Notes: a model not told the origin generated them from the sequence alone. A stretch of DNA of 64,000 bases from Ascoidea asiatica (GCA_001600695.1 BCKQ01000013.1:124001-188000), one strand, 5' to 3'; shown: positions 10,660 to 22,019, numbered from the stretch's first letter. Numbers and translations are program-made.

Positions 10660-11982
10660 ATGAATAATATATTACCAAATCAAAATATTAATCAAAATTT
10701 AAATTTAAATCCAAATCCAATTGAAATTATTAATAATTTAAATACAAATTCATTTTCAAATTTATCTAATACTAATAATAATAATATTACAAATACTAAT
10801 ACAAATACTAATACTAATAATACTAATAATATCAATAACATCAATAATATGAATCTGAATAATATTAGTCTGAGTAAATTAAATATGAACAACAATATCA
10901 ACAACAATAATAGAATGATAAAAATTGATAATCTTAATGAAAATTTACCTTTAAATATGTTAATCTCAAAACATAATCAATCTAATCAATCAATAAATAC
11001 AAATAATAATCAACAAAGTAATCAACAAAGTACTAATACAATAATTCCTACAAGTTCAACTTCTTTTAATAATCATTCTCTGAAATTTTTATTAAAAGAT
11101 TTTAATCCAAATTCTTTAAATATTGATGATTCAATATCTCAATTAATTAATCTTAAAAATGATATAAGTATAATAAGAATTAAAATGTTAAATTTTTTTA
11201 AATTATTAGCAACTTTAAATCAAAATAATAATTATTATAATATTAATACATCAACAACAACTACTGATAATAATATTAATAATAATATCAATAATGAATC
11301 AACAATTTTTAAATTAGTTTCATATAATTTATTTAAATTAAGAAATGATTTAAAAATTTATTTAAATAATTATAATAAATTAATACCTTTAATAGAATTA
11401 TCAAAACAATATCAAGGTTTTACTCCATCTTCTTCTTTAAGATTTATTAATGTTTCTAATTCTTTATCAAATCTTTATTCAATTCAAAATCCAAATTTTA
11501 ATTCAACTTTAATTAATAATTCAAATAAAAAATTATTAAATAATAATGATGAATTTAGAAATTTAGTACTTTTAAATTCAACTCCAATTTCAATCTCAAT
11601 TTTAAATAATAATAATAAAAATAAGAATAATGCCAATAATAATAATAATAATAATACAACTAATAATAATAATAATAATAATAATAATACATCTCTAATT
11701 TCAAATACAAATACAAATACAAATACAAATACAAATACAAATACAAATACTAATACAAATACAAATACAAATACTAATACAAATACTAATACAAATAATA
11801 CATCTAATAATTTTTCAAATTTACCATCAAATAAAAAATCATCAAAAATTTCAAAACCTACAAAAAGATCAAAAAAATCAACTAATTCTCCTGCTTTAAA
11901 TTCTATTTCAACACCAATAAGTGTAAATAATTCTCCAAATTTAAATTATAATACAAATAATAATACTAATACAAATACTACA

Positions 11983-12022
<40 letters not shown>

Positions 12023-12189
12023 TTCAAATAAGTGCAAAAACTGGTAAACCAAAAAGACAATATAAGAAAAAATCAACTGCTCCGAGAAAAAGTTCAAAAT
12101 CTCAAGTAAATTCAACCTCTGGAAGTCAAAATCAATCTATAAGTAATGTTAATACCCCTTTAATGAATCAATTACCAAATCAAAAATGA
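10660..12189 (+). CDS. Asn-rich protein, candidate Mediator tail subunit Med3/Pgd1
   Basis: The 509-residue product is dominated by Asn runs and a coded (Asn-Thr)n microsatellite (nt 11701-11800). The one non-repetitive core, about residues 143-285, is predicted helical: ISQLINLKNDISIIRIKMLNFFKLLATL, then FKLVSYNLFKLRNDLKIYL, then LIELSKQYQGF. This arrangement, with a long low-complexity C-terminal half, recalls the fungal Mediator tail subunit Med3 (Pgd1/Hrs1), but the match is by eye and weak. The C-terminus carries a basic patch (TGKPKRQYKKKSTAPRK) like an AT-hook or nuclear signal, which fits a nuclear protein. Alternatives are another coiled-coil Mediator subunit or an unassigned nuclear Asn-rich protein. 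Its promoter is unusually long. Confidence 0.45.
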
Positions 12190-13058
12190 TTATATAAAAT
12201 TTTCCTTATATTATATTGTTAAAATTATTATCATTATTATCTTTACTTATTGTAAATTTCAAACTTTTAAAATTACTAAATTTCAATTATTATTTAAACT
12301 TTTAATAATTAAAATCATATTCATTTTCATCAATTCATTCATCTCATTCTATGATTTTAACTCCTAAACTTTTTTCATAAATACACTTTTATGCTTTCAT
12401 GTTTTGTTATTCTTCAATACTGTCTTCTTCTTATATTTTTTTTATTCTTTACTTTCTCTTTTTTTTTTTTTTGTTTTTTCTTGCTATTCTTGATCAACTT
12501 ACTTTTTAGTCAATTTTAAAATATTATTTTTCAAAATATAAAAATTAAACTTTTATAATATGAAAATTTATTTATTATTTATCTTTAAAGATTTCTATGA
12601 AATTAAAAAATATCATTTTATTTCATTAATTATATAATTTATTGCTTTATTATTTTTTGTTCTCTTTTTCTATTCAAATTTTAAAATTATTTTGATAATA
12701 TTTCAAAATACCTCATTCGCTTAAATCTTTTTGTATATTTACGTAATAAATCATTTCTTTTATTGTTTTTTGTTTTATTTATTAATATAAATTCTCTTCT
12801 ACAGAAAACTTTTGAAATTTTTGAATTGTTTCTAGAAAAGAAGTTTTGTCGTTGAAAAAAAAAAAAATAAACAAGTTAAATAATTAACTACAATTGAATC
12901 ATTGTTAAAAACTAAATATAAAAATATGTTGGTATTAAACAAAGCTGATAAAAAAAAAAATGAAACGTTTTGAAAGTATTAGATTATGTTAAAAAATCAT
13001 TAAGGTAAATCAAAAAATTGGAGAAGAAAAAAGTAAAATCATTGAAACAAGGAATATA
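12190..13058. other. Convergent intergenic region, nothing recognised
   Basis: This 869-bp A+T-rich spacer between the ends of the Asn-rich gene and the SNF2 gene contains only T- and A-homopolymer runs (for example about 12460-12472 and 12855-12868). No ORF, RNA gene or repeat array was seen. Confidence 0.4.
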
Positions 13059-15695
13059 TCAAATATAAGAAGATTTTAAACCAAATAATTTTAATAATTC
13101 TTTAGAAGATAATTTACCATCAATTAATTGTGCTTTAGAAAGTGCATCACCATCAGTAACTGCTTTTGCAAGAGATCTTTTTCTTTCTTGAAGTTCAACA
13201 ATTTTAGTTTCAACAGTATCTTTAACAATTAATTGATAAATATCAACTGGTTTTGTTTGACCAAGTCTATAAACTCTATCAATTGCTTGATTTTCAACTT
13301 GAGGATTCCACCATGGATCAAATAAAATAACTTGAGATGCAATTGTTAAATTCAAACCAAGTGCACCACATTTTAATGAACATAATAATACAATTGTATT
13401 TGGATCAGTTTTTAATTTTTCTAAAGATTTATCTCTTTTTGCACGAGGCATTGAACCATCATATCTTACATATTTAATTTTTTTTTCATTCATAGTTTTT
13501 TCTAAAATATCAAGCATTGAAGTAAATTGAGAAAATACAATTGTTTTTCTTCTTGAATTTTTATTTAAAATTTCAAGTAATTTTTTAACTTTTGCAGAAT
13601 CTTCTATATTTTCAGGTTCTTCTTTTTTCAGATTTTCATTAACATTTAAATCACCTAAAAGATCAGCTAATTCATCTAAATCATCATCATCTATTAATTT
13701 ATTTGGTTTTAATTTACTTGGAGAAGAAAGAATATTGTTATTATTATTATTATTATTGTTATTAGTTTTTGGAGTAATAAATTCTTCCATATCATTTTTA
13801 TTAAATTCAAATAAAAGTTTCCAATGACAAGCAGCTTGTCTTAATCTTAGTAAATAAACTAAAGCACAAGCATAATTAAAACCACCATCACCAAGATCTT
13901 TTTTATTTGATAACATTTTTAATTGTAAACTCATTTTAGAAAAATTTTTAATATTTGCTTTAAATATATCATCAGAATTTTCATCATTATTATTTTCATT
14001 ATCATTATCATTATCATTTTCATCTAAACCCATTTCATTTTTTAATTTATTTAAAATTTGATTTTCTAAATTTTTATAAAGATTTTTTTCTTGTTTAGTA
14101 AATTCAATTTCAATTTTATGAAAATTTTTTTCAGGTAATTTAAAACCATTTGATAAAGAACCATTTTCAGAATTATTTAAAATTGCTTTTGTTCTTCTAA
14201 GCATAATAATTTTAAGTTCATTTCTTAATAAATTTAGACCTTTTTTAGCTTGACCTTTTTTAATTAAATTTGAAATTAAATATTTCCAATTATCATTATC
14301 AGAATATTTACTTAATCTTAAGAATATAAATAAAGATTGTAATTCATCAATATTATTTTGAATTGGAGTACCTGTAAGACACCATCTTCTAATTGATTCT
14401 AAAGAATAACAAGCTAAACTTGTTTTTGATTTTGTATTTTTAATTGTATGAGCTTCATCTAAGATTATTCTCCACCAAAAACCTTTAAATAAAGGAGAAT
14501 CATTTTTTTTATTAAATTCAGAAACAATTGTTTGATAAGTTGTTATTACAACATCATAATTTTTAAGATCTTTATAATTTGAAGTTCTTTTTGGGCCATG
14601 AAATACAATTGAAGTTAAATTTGAAGTTTTATTTTGAATTTCTTCATGCCATTGAGTTACTAAAGCTAAAGGAGCAACAACTAAAGTTGATTTAAACTTT
14701 CTCAAATGAGGTTTTTTATCTTGATTTTCCTCTTCTTCTTCTTCTTCTTCTTTTGAATCTGATTTTTTAATTGAATTTTTTAAATTTCTTAAATTATAAT
14801 ATTTTTCAATATCAGATTTATCTTTTACATCATTAAAAGGATTTTTAAGTATTAAAGCCATTGCTTGTATAGTTTTACCTAAACCCATATCATCACATAA
14901 TAAACCACCTTTTTGATTAATATTATTAGTATTATTATTATTATCATTATCATTATCAATAGAATCAGATTCTCTTTCAATTAAAAATTTTAAACCTAAA
15001 ACTTGATGAGGTAATAAATTTACTTTTAAACCATTAATTTTAAAATCTTTTGAATTTAAATTTTTAAATAAATTTTCATTATTATTAATTTCATCATCTA
15101 AACTAAAAAGTAAATTTTTTGCCATATCTTCATCATTTTTAAATTTTTCTGGATTATCTAAAAAACCAGCACCTGATCTAAATTCAATATTTTTATTTAA
15201 AGCAGAATTTGGACCATTAAAAGGATCAATTTTTGAATATTTTGACCATCTATCTTCAACTACAATTACATCTTTTGGATTATAACCTTTATCAGGTGGT
15301 GATAAAATTATTGTTGAATTTTTTAAAGATTTAAGTGTATGTTTTTTTTCCCAAAATTTATCATTTAAATAATGAGGTTCTACATTTTCTAAATTCTTAT
15401 TATTTGTTATATTATTCTCATTATCATCTAAACCTAAATCAATTTTATTTGAAGGACCTAAAATTTTCTTTTTTTTAGTAGTCTTTGAACCAAGTGATGA
15501 AAGATTTTTCTTTAATAAAAAACTTGGAGTTTTCTTTTTTTCATCTTTTGGTATAAATAAAGGTGATTTTTTCAAAGTTTCTTTAATTTCTTTAATTTCT
15601 TTATTTTTATTTTCATTTTTTTTAGATTCTGTTGATTTATCATTGATATTTAATGAATTGAACATATTTTCCAATGGATCTACTTCAGTTACCAT
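13059..15695 (-). CDS. SNF2-family DNA-dependent ATPase, Rad5/16-like group, no RING finger
   Basis: The 878-residue product has the two SNF2 ATPase lobes: Walker A in DDMGLGKT (268-275), APLALVTQW, Walker B box DEAH (413-416), LTGTPIQNN, then a C-terminal helicase lobe with IVFSQFTSMLDILE, VRYDGSMPRAKRD, LKCGALGLNLT and VYRLGQTKPVDIYQL. WWRIILDEAHTIKN and RWCLTGTPIQNN place it in the Rad5/Rad16/Uls1/lodestar branch. Unlike Rad5, Rad16 and Uls1, no C3HC4 RING is seen between the lobes, so it is not an obvious ubiquitin ligase; that space holds Asn- and acidic low-complexity inserts. The N-terminal 200 residues are Lys-rich with no recognised domain. A role in chromatin or DNA repair is inferred from family only. 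It is divergent from NOC4. Confidence 0.85.
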   Translation of the reverse strand: MVTEVDPLENMFNSLNINDKSTESKKNENKNKEIKEIKETLKKSPLFIPKDEKKKTPSFLLKKNLSSLGSKTTKKKKILGPSNKIDLGLDDNENNITNNKNLENVEPHYLNDKFWEKKHTLKSLKNSTIILSPPDKGYNPKDVIVVEDRWSKYSKIDPFNGPNSALNKNIEFRSGAGFLDNPEKFKNDEDMAKNLLFSLDDEINNNENLFKNLNSKDFKINGLKVNLLPHQVLGLKFLIERESDSIDNDNDNNNNTNNINQKGGLLCDDMGLGKTIQAMALILKNPFNDVKDKSDIEKYYNLRNLKNSIKKSDSKEEEEEEEENQDKKPHLRKFKSTLVVAPLALVTQWHEEIQNKTSNLTSIVFHGPKRTSNYKDLKNYDVVITTYQTIVSEFNKKNDSPLFKGFWWRIILDEAHTIKNTKSKTSLACYSLESIRRWCLTGTPIQNNIDELQSLFIFLRLSKYSDNDNWKYLISNLIKKGQAKKGLNLLRNELKIIMLRRTKAILNNSENGSLSNGFKLPEKNFHKIEIEFTKQEKNLYKNLENQILNKLKNEMGLDENDNDNDNENNNDENSDDIFKANIKNFSKMSLQLKMLSNKKDLGDGGFNYACALVYLLRLRQAACHWKLLFEFNKNDMEEFITPKTNNNNNNNNNNILSSPSKLKPNKLIDDDDLDELADLLGDLNVNENLKKEEPENIEDSAKVKKLLEILNKNSRRKTIVFSQFTSMLDILEKTMNEKKIKYVRYDGSMPRAKRDKSLEKLKTDPNTIVLLCSLKCGALGLNLTIASQVILFDPWWNPQVENQAIDRVYRLGQTKPVDIYQLIVKDTVETKIVELQERKRSLAKAVTDGDALSKAQLIDGKLSSKELLKLFGLKSSYI

Positions 15696-16248
15696 TGTTG
15701 TAATTGAAATAATACTTTCTTTTGATTGATTAAAGGTCTTTGAATAGTATATATATCCTGTATGAATTGAGTCTATGAATGAAGCAAAAGCAAAGAAATA
15801 ATAAGAAATAATAAGAAAGAATTTGATTAAATTAAATATTGCAAATATTGCAAATATTCTTCTGGATCAAAAATTGATGTTTTTTTGTTTACATCTTCAA
15901 AAAGTTTATTTTGGGCGTAAACAAAAAAAGAAACAGAAAAAACCAGAGCAACTGAACAAGCCGCAAACAAGCCACAAAAGCCACAAACATCAGCCGCTAA
16001 CCAGCCTTAAATCACCAGCCAGTTTATATGCAGCTTTATGTAAATTTCTGTATTTGAACGCGTCTTTTTTATTTTTTTTTTTAATTTTGAAATTTTTTTG
16101 TTTTTGAAGCACAGAAAAGAAAAAAAAAAAAAAGGTGAAAGAAAAGAGAAAAGAGAAGAAGAAGAGAAGAAGTAATTTGTGATTCAAGAACAGAGGTAGA
16201 ATTATTATAGAAGAGAAGAGAAGAAGAAGAAGAAGAAGGAACTTAGCC
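15696..16248. promoter_or_regulatory. Divergent SNF2/NOC4 promoter with an MCB-like site
   Basis: This 553-bp region has a Lys-rich-looking A/C stretch at about 15910-16020 with CAGCCGCTAACCAGCC, an ACGCGT box at 16058-16063, and AAATTTTTT near 16090, which resembles the RRPE element of ribosome-biogenesis genes. A purine-rich leader precedes NOC4. The short ORFs here look incidental. Confidence 0.35.
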
Positions 16249-18207
16249 ATGGGAGCAAAGAGAAGAGCATCGATTGTTGCTTCTGAGAACACTAATACTA
16301 AGAAATCTCAAATACAAGAGAAGAAGATAAAAGAAATACAGAAAACAAATGAATTTGAATTATTAACAAAGGAAGAAATTAAACAATATCAAAAAGATAT
16401 AATTAATTCACCAAAGAATTATAATAAAATAGTTAAATTGATTGAAAATTTAAAATATTTAAAAAAATTTTATATTAAAAATACATTTTTAAAATATGAA
16501 TCAAAAGCAAGATTATTAAATTTAACAATTTATAAAATTTTTGAATTTTTATTTAAACATAATAGTATTAAAAAATTAAATAATAATATTAATAATAAAC
16601 TTATTAATAATAGTAAAAATTATTTTATTAAAGAAAAAAATGAAACTGAAGAAGAATTAAAATCAAAAATTATATTAATAAATTGGTTATTTAAAAATTA
16701 TGAAATTTTTAAAAAATTAATTTTAGAATTTATTAATGAAATTAAATTTGATAATGATTTAAATTTAGATCAAATTGATATTTATATGAAATTAATTAAA
16801 TTAGAAAGTAAATATTTAAATCCACAATTTAATTCAAATTATAAAGATTTTAATCTTGAACCATTTTTCCCAAAAGAAAGTTATAAAAATTTATTATTTT
16901 CAATTTTTATTAAATCAAATAATGGTAATATTTTATCAGATGGTACAAATGATAATATATCTTTACAATATTTTAATGATTCTTATTTAAGTAAATTTAA
17001 AGATTTAAAATTTTATTTTTTAAATGATTTTAAAGATTTATTAAATCAAGATAATTATATTGGTAATAATAAATCTTTAAATGAAATTCATCAATTTTTA
17101 TTTTCTAAATTTTTAACTGTAATGAGAGGTGATTTCTTTGATTTTCTTCAAGAAGATGACAATGATGATGATGATGAAGATGATGATGAAGATGACGAAG
17201 AAGATGAAGAAGAAGAGGAAGAGGAAACAAGAAAAGTTATAAAGAAGAATAAAATTACATTTTTCACAATTAATCCACCAATTAGTGTTAAAAAAAATTC
17301 ATTATATTTAAGAAAATTTCAAGAAAATTGGCTTTATTCATTATCATTTCCAAATTTATTAAAAAATCAATTAAAAACAACATTATTAATATTACATAAA
17401 AGAATTATACCATTTTTTACAAATCCAATAACATTAATGGATTTTTTAACAGATTCATTTAATATTGAAGATTATAATAATAATAATAATAATAATAATA
17501 AAGATGGTAGTGATAATTTAATAATACAAATATTATCATTAAATGGATTATTTGAATTAATAAAAAATTATAATTTAGATTATCCAGATTTTTATTTTAA
17601 ATTATATAAATTATTATTTAATCCATTAATATTATTAAATAATTATAAATCAAGATTTTTTAGATTATTAGAAATTTTTTTAAATTCAACACATTTATCA
17701 TCAAATTTAATTTCATCATTTATAAAAAAAATCTCAAGAATTTCATTAAATTTAAATTCAAGTTCAATTGTTATAATTATACCATTTATTTATAATTTAT
17801 TAAAAAAACATCCAAGTTGTATGATTTTAATTCATAATTTAAAAGAATTTAATAATAAATTATATTCAGATCCTTTTAAAAATTTAGAAATTAATCCATA
17901 TAAAACTAAATCTAATTATTCATCATTATGGGAATTAGAAACTTTAATGACACATTATCATCCAAATATTGCAACATTAGCAAAAATATTTAACGAACCT
18001 TTTAGAAAAATGAATTATAATATGGAAGATTTCTTAGATTGGAGTTATCAAAGTTTATTAGATGCTGAAAAAAAGAGAAGATTTAAAAATGAAATTGGTT
18101 TAGAATATGATGAATTTGATCAAATTTTTGAATCAAAAGAGAATGAAGATAATGAAGATAATGAAGCTGGTAATAAAACATATTATCTTGAAGGCTGGAC
18201 TCTTTGA
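16249..18207 (+). CDS. NOC4: Nucleolar complex protein Noc4 (Utp19), ribosome biogenesis
   Basis: Noc4 works with Nop14 in the small-subunit processome to mature and export 40S precursors. The 652-residue product ends with the hallmark of the CBF/Mak21-NOC family: LWELETLMTHYHPNIATLAKIF at about residue 559 onward, then MEDFLDWSYQSLLDAE. The preceding block (LNGLFELIKNYNLDYPDFYFKLYKLL ... SRFFRLLEIFLNST) is the helical repeat part of the domain. A pure Asp/Glu stretch at about 302-326 is typical of nucleolar proteins. The N-terminus (MGAKRRAS) is basic. The family is about 550 residues in yeast; Asn and acidic inserts account for the rest. The start ATG follows a purine-rich leader. Confidence 0.9.
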   Translation: MGAKRRASIVASENTNTKKSQIQEKKIKEIQKTNEFELLTKEEIKQYQKDIINSPKNYNKIVKLIENLKYLKKFYIKNTFLKYESKARLLNLTIYKIFEFLFKHNSIKKLNNNINNKLINNSKNYFIKEKNETEEELKSKIILINWLFKNYEIFKKLILEFINEIKFDNDLNLDQIDIYMKLIKLESKYLNPQFNSNYKDFNLEPFFPKESYKNLLFSIFIKSNNGNILSDGTNDNISLQYFNDSYLSKFKDLKFYFLNDFKDLLNQDNYIGNNKSLNEIHQFLFSKFLTVMRGDFFDFLQEDDNDDDDEDDDEDDEEDEEEEEEETRKVIKKNKITFFTINPPISVKKNSLYLRKFQENWLYSLSFPNLLKNQLKTTLLILHKRIIPFFTNPITLMDFLTDSFNIEDYNNNNNNNNKDGSDNLIIQILSLNGLFELIKNYNLDYPDFYFKLYKLLFNPLILLNNYKSRFFRLLEIFLNSTHLSSNLISSFIKKISRISLNLNSSSIVIIIPFIYNLLKKHPSCMILIHNLKEFNNKLYSDPFKNLEINPYKTKSNYSSLWELETLMTHYHPNIATLAKIFNEPFRKMNYNMEDFLDWSYQSLLDAEKKRRFKNEIGLEYDEFDQIFESKENEDNEDNEAGNKTYYLEGWTL

Positions 18208-18609
18208 TTACTTCTTACTAGTTACTTTCTAGTTACTTCTCTTCTTAAATACTTTCCAAACATTGAATAAACATTGAATAAACATTGAATAAACATTGAA
18301 TAAATAAACATTTATCAACAACAAACAAATAAACAAAGCAGTAAACAAACAAATATTTCATTATTTCAATTTGTAGTACAAAGAAGAAGACCCGTGGAAT
18401 TGGATTCAAACCCGCACGAATTCCATTTTATTTTATTTTATTTTATTTTATTTTATTTTGTTTTGTTTTGTTTTGTTTTATTTAAACAGTTGTTAAAAAC
18501 AAGAACAGGAAAGATAAAAGCAATTGATAAAGAAGTGAAGAAGTGAAGAAGTGAAGAAGTAATGAAGTAATAATACATTTATGAAAGATAGGAGATAAGA
18601 TATAGGAAA
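18208..18609. repeat. NOC4-USE1 intergenic region with tandem repeats
   Basis: Four copies of an 11-bp unit (AACATTGAATA) occupy about 18259-18305 in the likely NOC4 3' UTR. A (TTTTA)n/(TTTTG)n pentamer microsatellite spans about 18424-18482. Between them lies CCCGTGGAATTGGATTCAAA (18391-18410), which includes CCGTGGAA, a word also found in the 27.2 and 49.4 kb islands. Confidence 0.6.
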
Positions 18610-19713
18610 ATGACAGAATTAATAAGTAATTTAAATAATAATTATAAAGAATACTTGGATATAATCTCAGATATTGAAAATGAGAATGAAAGGGATGTAG
18701 ATAATAATAATAATAAAGATTCAATAGCATTTTTAAATACAATAATTTGTGAAAGTATTGAAAAAGATATTGAATTTATAAGAAAAGAAAGTATAAAAAG
18801 TAATTCAAATTATTTAAAAATAAATGATATTAAAAAAAATAATAGAGATTCATTAATTATTAATGAATTTGAAAGAAAAAAAAGAAATAAGAATTATAAT
18901 ATTAATATTAATATTAATAGAAATTCAATTGGTTCTATAAATTCAATTGAAAATAATGATATAATTATTAATAATAATAATAATAATAATAATGGTAATA
19001 ATAATACTACTATTGTTCATAATAATAATAATAATAATAATAATAGTATAGGTAATATTGGAATTGATTTAGATAGTAATGATATAAGTAAATTAAGATT
19101 ACCTAAAGAGAATATAAATAAATTATCTTATGAAATAGATAATAAGAAATTTGAGAATAATTTAATATTATTAGAAACCAAACAACAAGAAGAACAAGAA
19201 CAAGAACAAGAACAAGAACAAGAACAAGAACAAAAAGATAAAGATAAAGAAAATGGAATAGATGAAAATGAAGTTATGGAAGTGAAAGATAAAGAAAAAG
19301 AAGATAAAGATGAATTATCTATATTAAGAAAAAGATTATTAAATAATTCCAATCATCATAAATATGATAACGAAGAAGGAGAAGAAGAAGGAGAAAATAA
19401 TTTAGATAAAATTAATGAATATCATGATAATTTACAAAATACAATTATAAATGAAATGATTGAATTTGTTGGAGATTTAAAAAAAAATATAAATAAATTT
19501 AATGATAATTTAAAAGAAGATAATGAAAAAATTATTAATAATAATAAAATTATTAAAAATACTAAAAATAAATTATTAAATATTTCAAATAGATTAATTA
19601 AATTTAATAAAAGTGATAAAATTTCAATTTTTTTCACAATTAAAGTTATTTTAAGTATAATTATTGGTACAATTTTAATTTTTTTAATTATTACTATTTT
19701 TAGAAGATTTTAA
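18610..19713 (+). CDS. USE1: Tail-anchored SNARE, Use1-like (Golgi-to-ER fusion)
   Basis: The 367-residue product ends with one membrane anchor (about 340-364, IFFTIKVILSIIIGTILIFL) and no lumenal tail, the layout of a tail-anchored SNARE. A heptad-type helix precedes it (about 278-338: IINEMIEFVGDLKKNINKFN ... IIKNTKNKLLNISNRLIKF). An acidic residue falls near the centre (KEDNEKI), fitting Use1, which has Asp at the zero layer where other Q-SNAREs have Gln. Use1 pairs with Ufe1, Sec20 and Sec22 at the ER. The N-terminal half is Asn-rich, with a (Glu-Gln)n run near residues 195-215. Sec20 or another ER Q-SNARE is the main alternative; the family call is by pattern, not by a scored match. Confidence 0.6.
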   Translation: MTELISNLNNNYKEYLDIISDIENENERDVDNNNNKDSIAFLNTIICESIEKDIEFIRKESIKSNSNYLKINDIKKNNRDSLIINEFERKKRNKNYNINININRNSIGSINSIENNDIIINNNNNNNNGNNNTTIVHNNNNNNNNSIGNIGIDLDSNDISKLRLPKENINKLSYEIDNKKFENNLILLETKQQEEQEQEQEQEQEQEQKDKDKENGIDENEVMEVKDKEKEDKDELSILRKRLLNNSNHHKYDNEEGEEEGENNLDKINEYHDNLQNTIINEMIEFVGDLKKNINKFNDNLKEDNEKIINNNKIIKNTKNKLLNISNRLIKFNKSDKISIFFTIKVILSIIIGTILIFLIITIFRRF

Positions 19714-20054
19714 TTATTTTTTTAATAAATGATTTAATAAATGTATTGCAATTTGATAATTTATTGATTTTTTAAGTAAAGAAATAAGTAAATTATTCGA
19801 AATCAATAAGTAAATATGCATAAATATAAATATAAATATATATAATTACAAGATGAATAAAAGTTTTTCCAATCAATTATTCAAATATTTATCTACCATT
19901 CAATATACAGGTTAAACAATTTAAGTAAAATAATGAATAACCCACCTTAAGAATGGAAATTATATATAATTATATATTATAAAATAATATATCTACGAAA
20001 TAATGAATGAAAATTATAATGGTAATAAAAATAACTGAATTTATTAATAAATAA

Positions 20055-20095
<41 letters not shown>

Positions 20096-21514
20096 GAATA
20101 ATAAATAAACAACTAACAAATAAAAAATATAACCTTCAATTTTTTACAAAAGGGTCAGAAGTTTTTTCAAAGCGCAAATTGTAACAAGAAGTTTTGCACC
20201 TTGCGCCATCACCAAAACAAACCAGAATTTATAAATTAAGGAATTGTCTGAATAAAGTGCAATTATTTCATCATATGTGTAAAAACTTGGAAGGTCATAC
20301 TGAAAAAAAAGAAGAAGAAGAAGAAGAAGTAAAATATATTAAAAGAAAAGAAGGATTCGAGCTCTATTTATACTCCAGCAGAGAGAAGCCAAGAAGATTT
20401 AAAAAAGCCAACAGGGTAACAGTGACACTGCAATTATCACAATTCTTTTCAGGGATCAGAAATATACTTGAGACCATAAATAGGGAAGTCCTAGGTGAGA
20501 CCAGGTGCAGGGTACTTCTTTACGAGACCATAAACATGGATCTCATTTTATGAGACCAATAACATGGTAGCTGTTAATGAGACCAATATCATGGTACTTG
20601 TTGCAATGAAACCAATCACACGGGTTTTCTTTTTCTATTTCTGTGATTACTCGATTGTTTACCCAATGCGGCAAAACATTCCACGTCAGAAGAACAATGA
20701 TAAAACACACACACGAAGCAACGGGAGATATTGTTCGTGAACAAGATCAAGTGTTCGTTTGCTATTGACAGTGCACGAGATGTCTTTGAAGCTTCCAGGG
20801 TGTCGGAGCCGGATATGTTTGACCGATGTAGTTAAAGGTCTCAGTTTGACACATAAGAACTGTACACGAACAGAAACTGAGTTCTTATCGAACAAGTCCA
20901 ATGTTTGCTAGTTGTTTACTCCCTGACCGACTGAGACAAGGAGCGTTGCACTTTCACCAGCACCAAACCCACCAAGAACAACAACCACAACCACAACAAC
21001 TGCCTTAGCTTCTTCTTCTTCTTCTTCTTCTTCGTCTTCTGCTTCTTCTTCTCTTTATCAATGGATCTAAAATATACTACTTTTCTCTGCTTACTTTACT
21101 ACTTTTACCCTTTCAAGTAATTTATTCAATCTATCACTCATATCTATCACTTACTCACTCAAATAACTTAAAACTATTCAATCATTCAATCATTCAATCA
21201 TTCAATCAATCAATCAAATATAATAATATCAATAATAAATTGTACTCATTTTTGTTTTGAATTATTAATTATTATTGGTTTATTCAAATTTATTTACTCC
21301 ATATTCAATAATTTATATTTTATTCATTTATTCATTTATTTTTTTCAATTTTTTTACACTCATTTTTAAATTTAATTAATAATGATAATATCTTATTATC
21401 ATTTAATATATTAATTATTTCAAAAAAAGAAGAGAAAAATAACTAATTAAATTTATATATTATATGAAAACATATAAGATAATATAATATAATATATGTT
21501 ATTGATAAATAATA
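19714..21514. promoter_or_regulatory. Long upstream region with (TA)n, G+C-rich island and 27-bp array
   Basis: This 1.8-kb region carries AACCCACC at 19939-19946, a (TA)n run at about 20059-20086, a G+C-richer island from about 20150 to 21060 containing a six-copy 27-bp array (listed separately), CAAACCCACCAA at 20964-20975, (TTC)n at about 21010-21035, and CAATCATT repeats at about 21178-21218. The 119- and 71-codon ORFs inside it are judged incidental. It is most likely the promoter and leader of the downstream Zn2Cys6 factor. Confidence 0.5.
20470..20635 (+). repeat. Degenerate tandem array, six units of about 27 bp
   Basis: Units beginning GAGACC (the last GAAACC) start at 20470, 20497, 20524, 20552, 20579 and 20608, giving spacings of 27, 27, 28, 27 and 29. 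The best-conserved units read GAGACCAATAACATGGTA followed by a T-rich tail. The array lies about 0.9-1.05 kb upstream of the Lys14-like factor. Function is unknown; a multi-site regulatory array is the simplest idea. Confidence 0.85.
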
Positions 21515-21560
21515 ATGAGTAATCAAAAAAGATCACTTTCAATATCTTCTTTAAATAATG

Positions 21561-21593
<33 letters not shown>

Positions 21594-21983
21594 TGGCAAA
21601 TACAAATACAAATACAAAAGATAATCAAGATAATCAAGATAATCAAGATAATAAAGAAAATAAAGAAAATAAAGAATCAAAAGATAATAAAGATAATAAA
21701 GACAATAATGATCCAAATCAACCAAGAAAAAAAAGACAATATAGTAGAGATGGTTGTAAAGAATGTAAAAGAAGAAAATTAAAATGTGATGAAGGTAAAC
21801 CTGATTGTTGGCAATGTAAACATTTAAATAAAAAATGTATTTATGAAAAATCAATAAAATTTAGTGATTCAAGAGCTTTTACTATAAATTCAAATACAAA
21901 TAATTTAATTAATATAAATTCAAAAAAATTTAATTTAAACGCCAATACAAATACCAATACTAATTCCAACATTAGCGCCAATG

Positions 21984-22019
<36 letters not shown>

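Noticed and set aside
18391-18420. tRNA-like T-loop words GGATTCAAACCC
   Set aside because: No pairing T stem, acceptor or anticodon arm can be formed.
20194-20553. 119-codon ORF on the plus strand
   Set aside because: It runs through a Glu repeat and into the 27-bp array, has no recognisable domain and its codon use differs from neighbouring genes.
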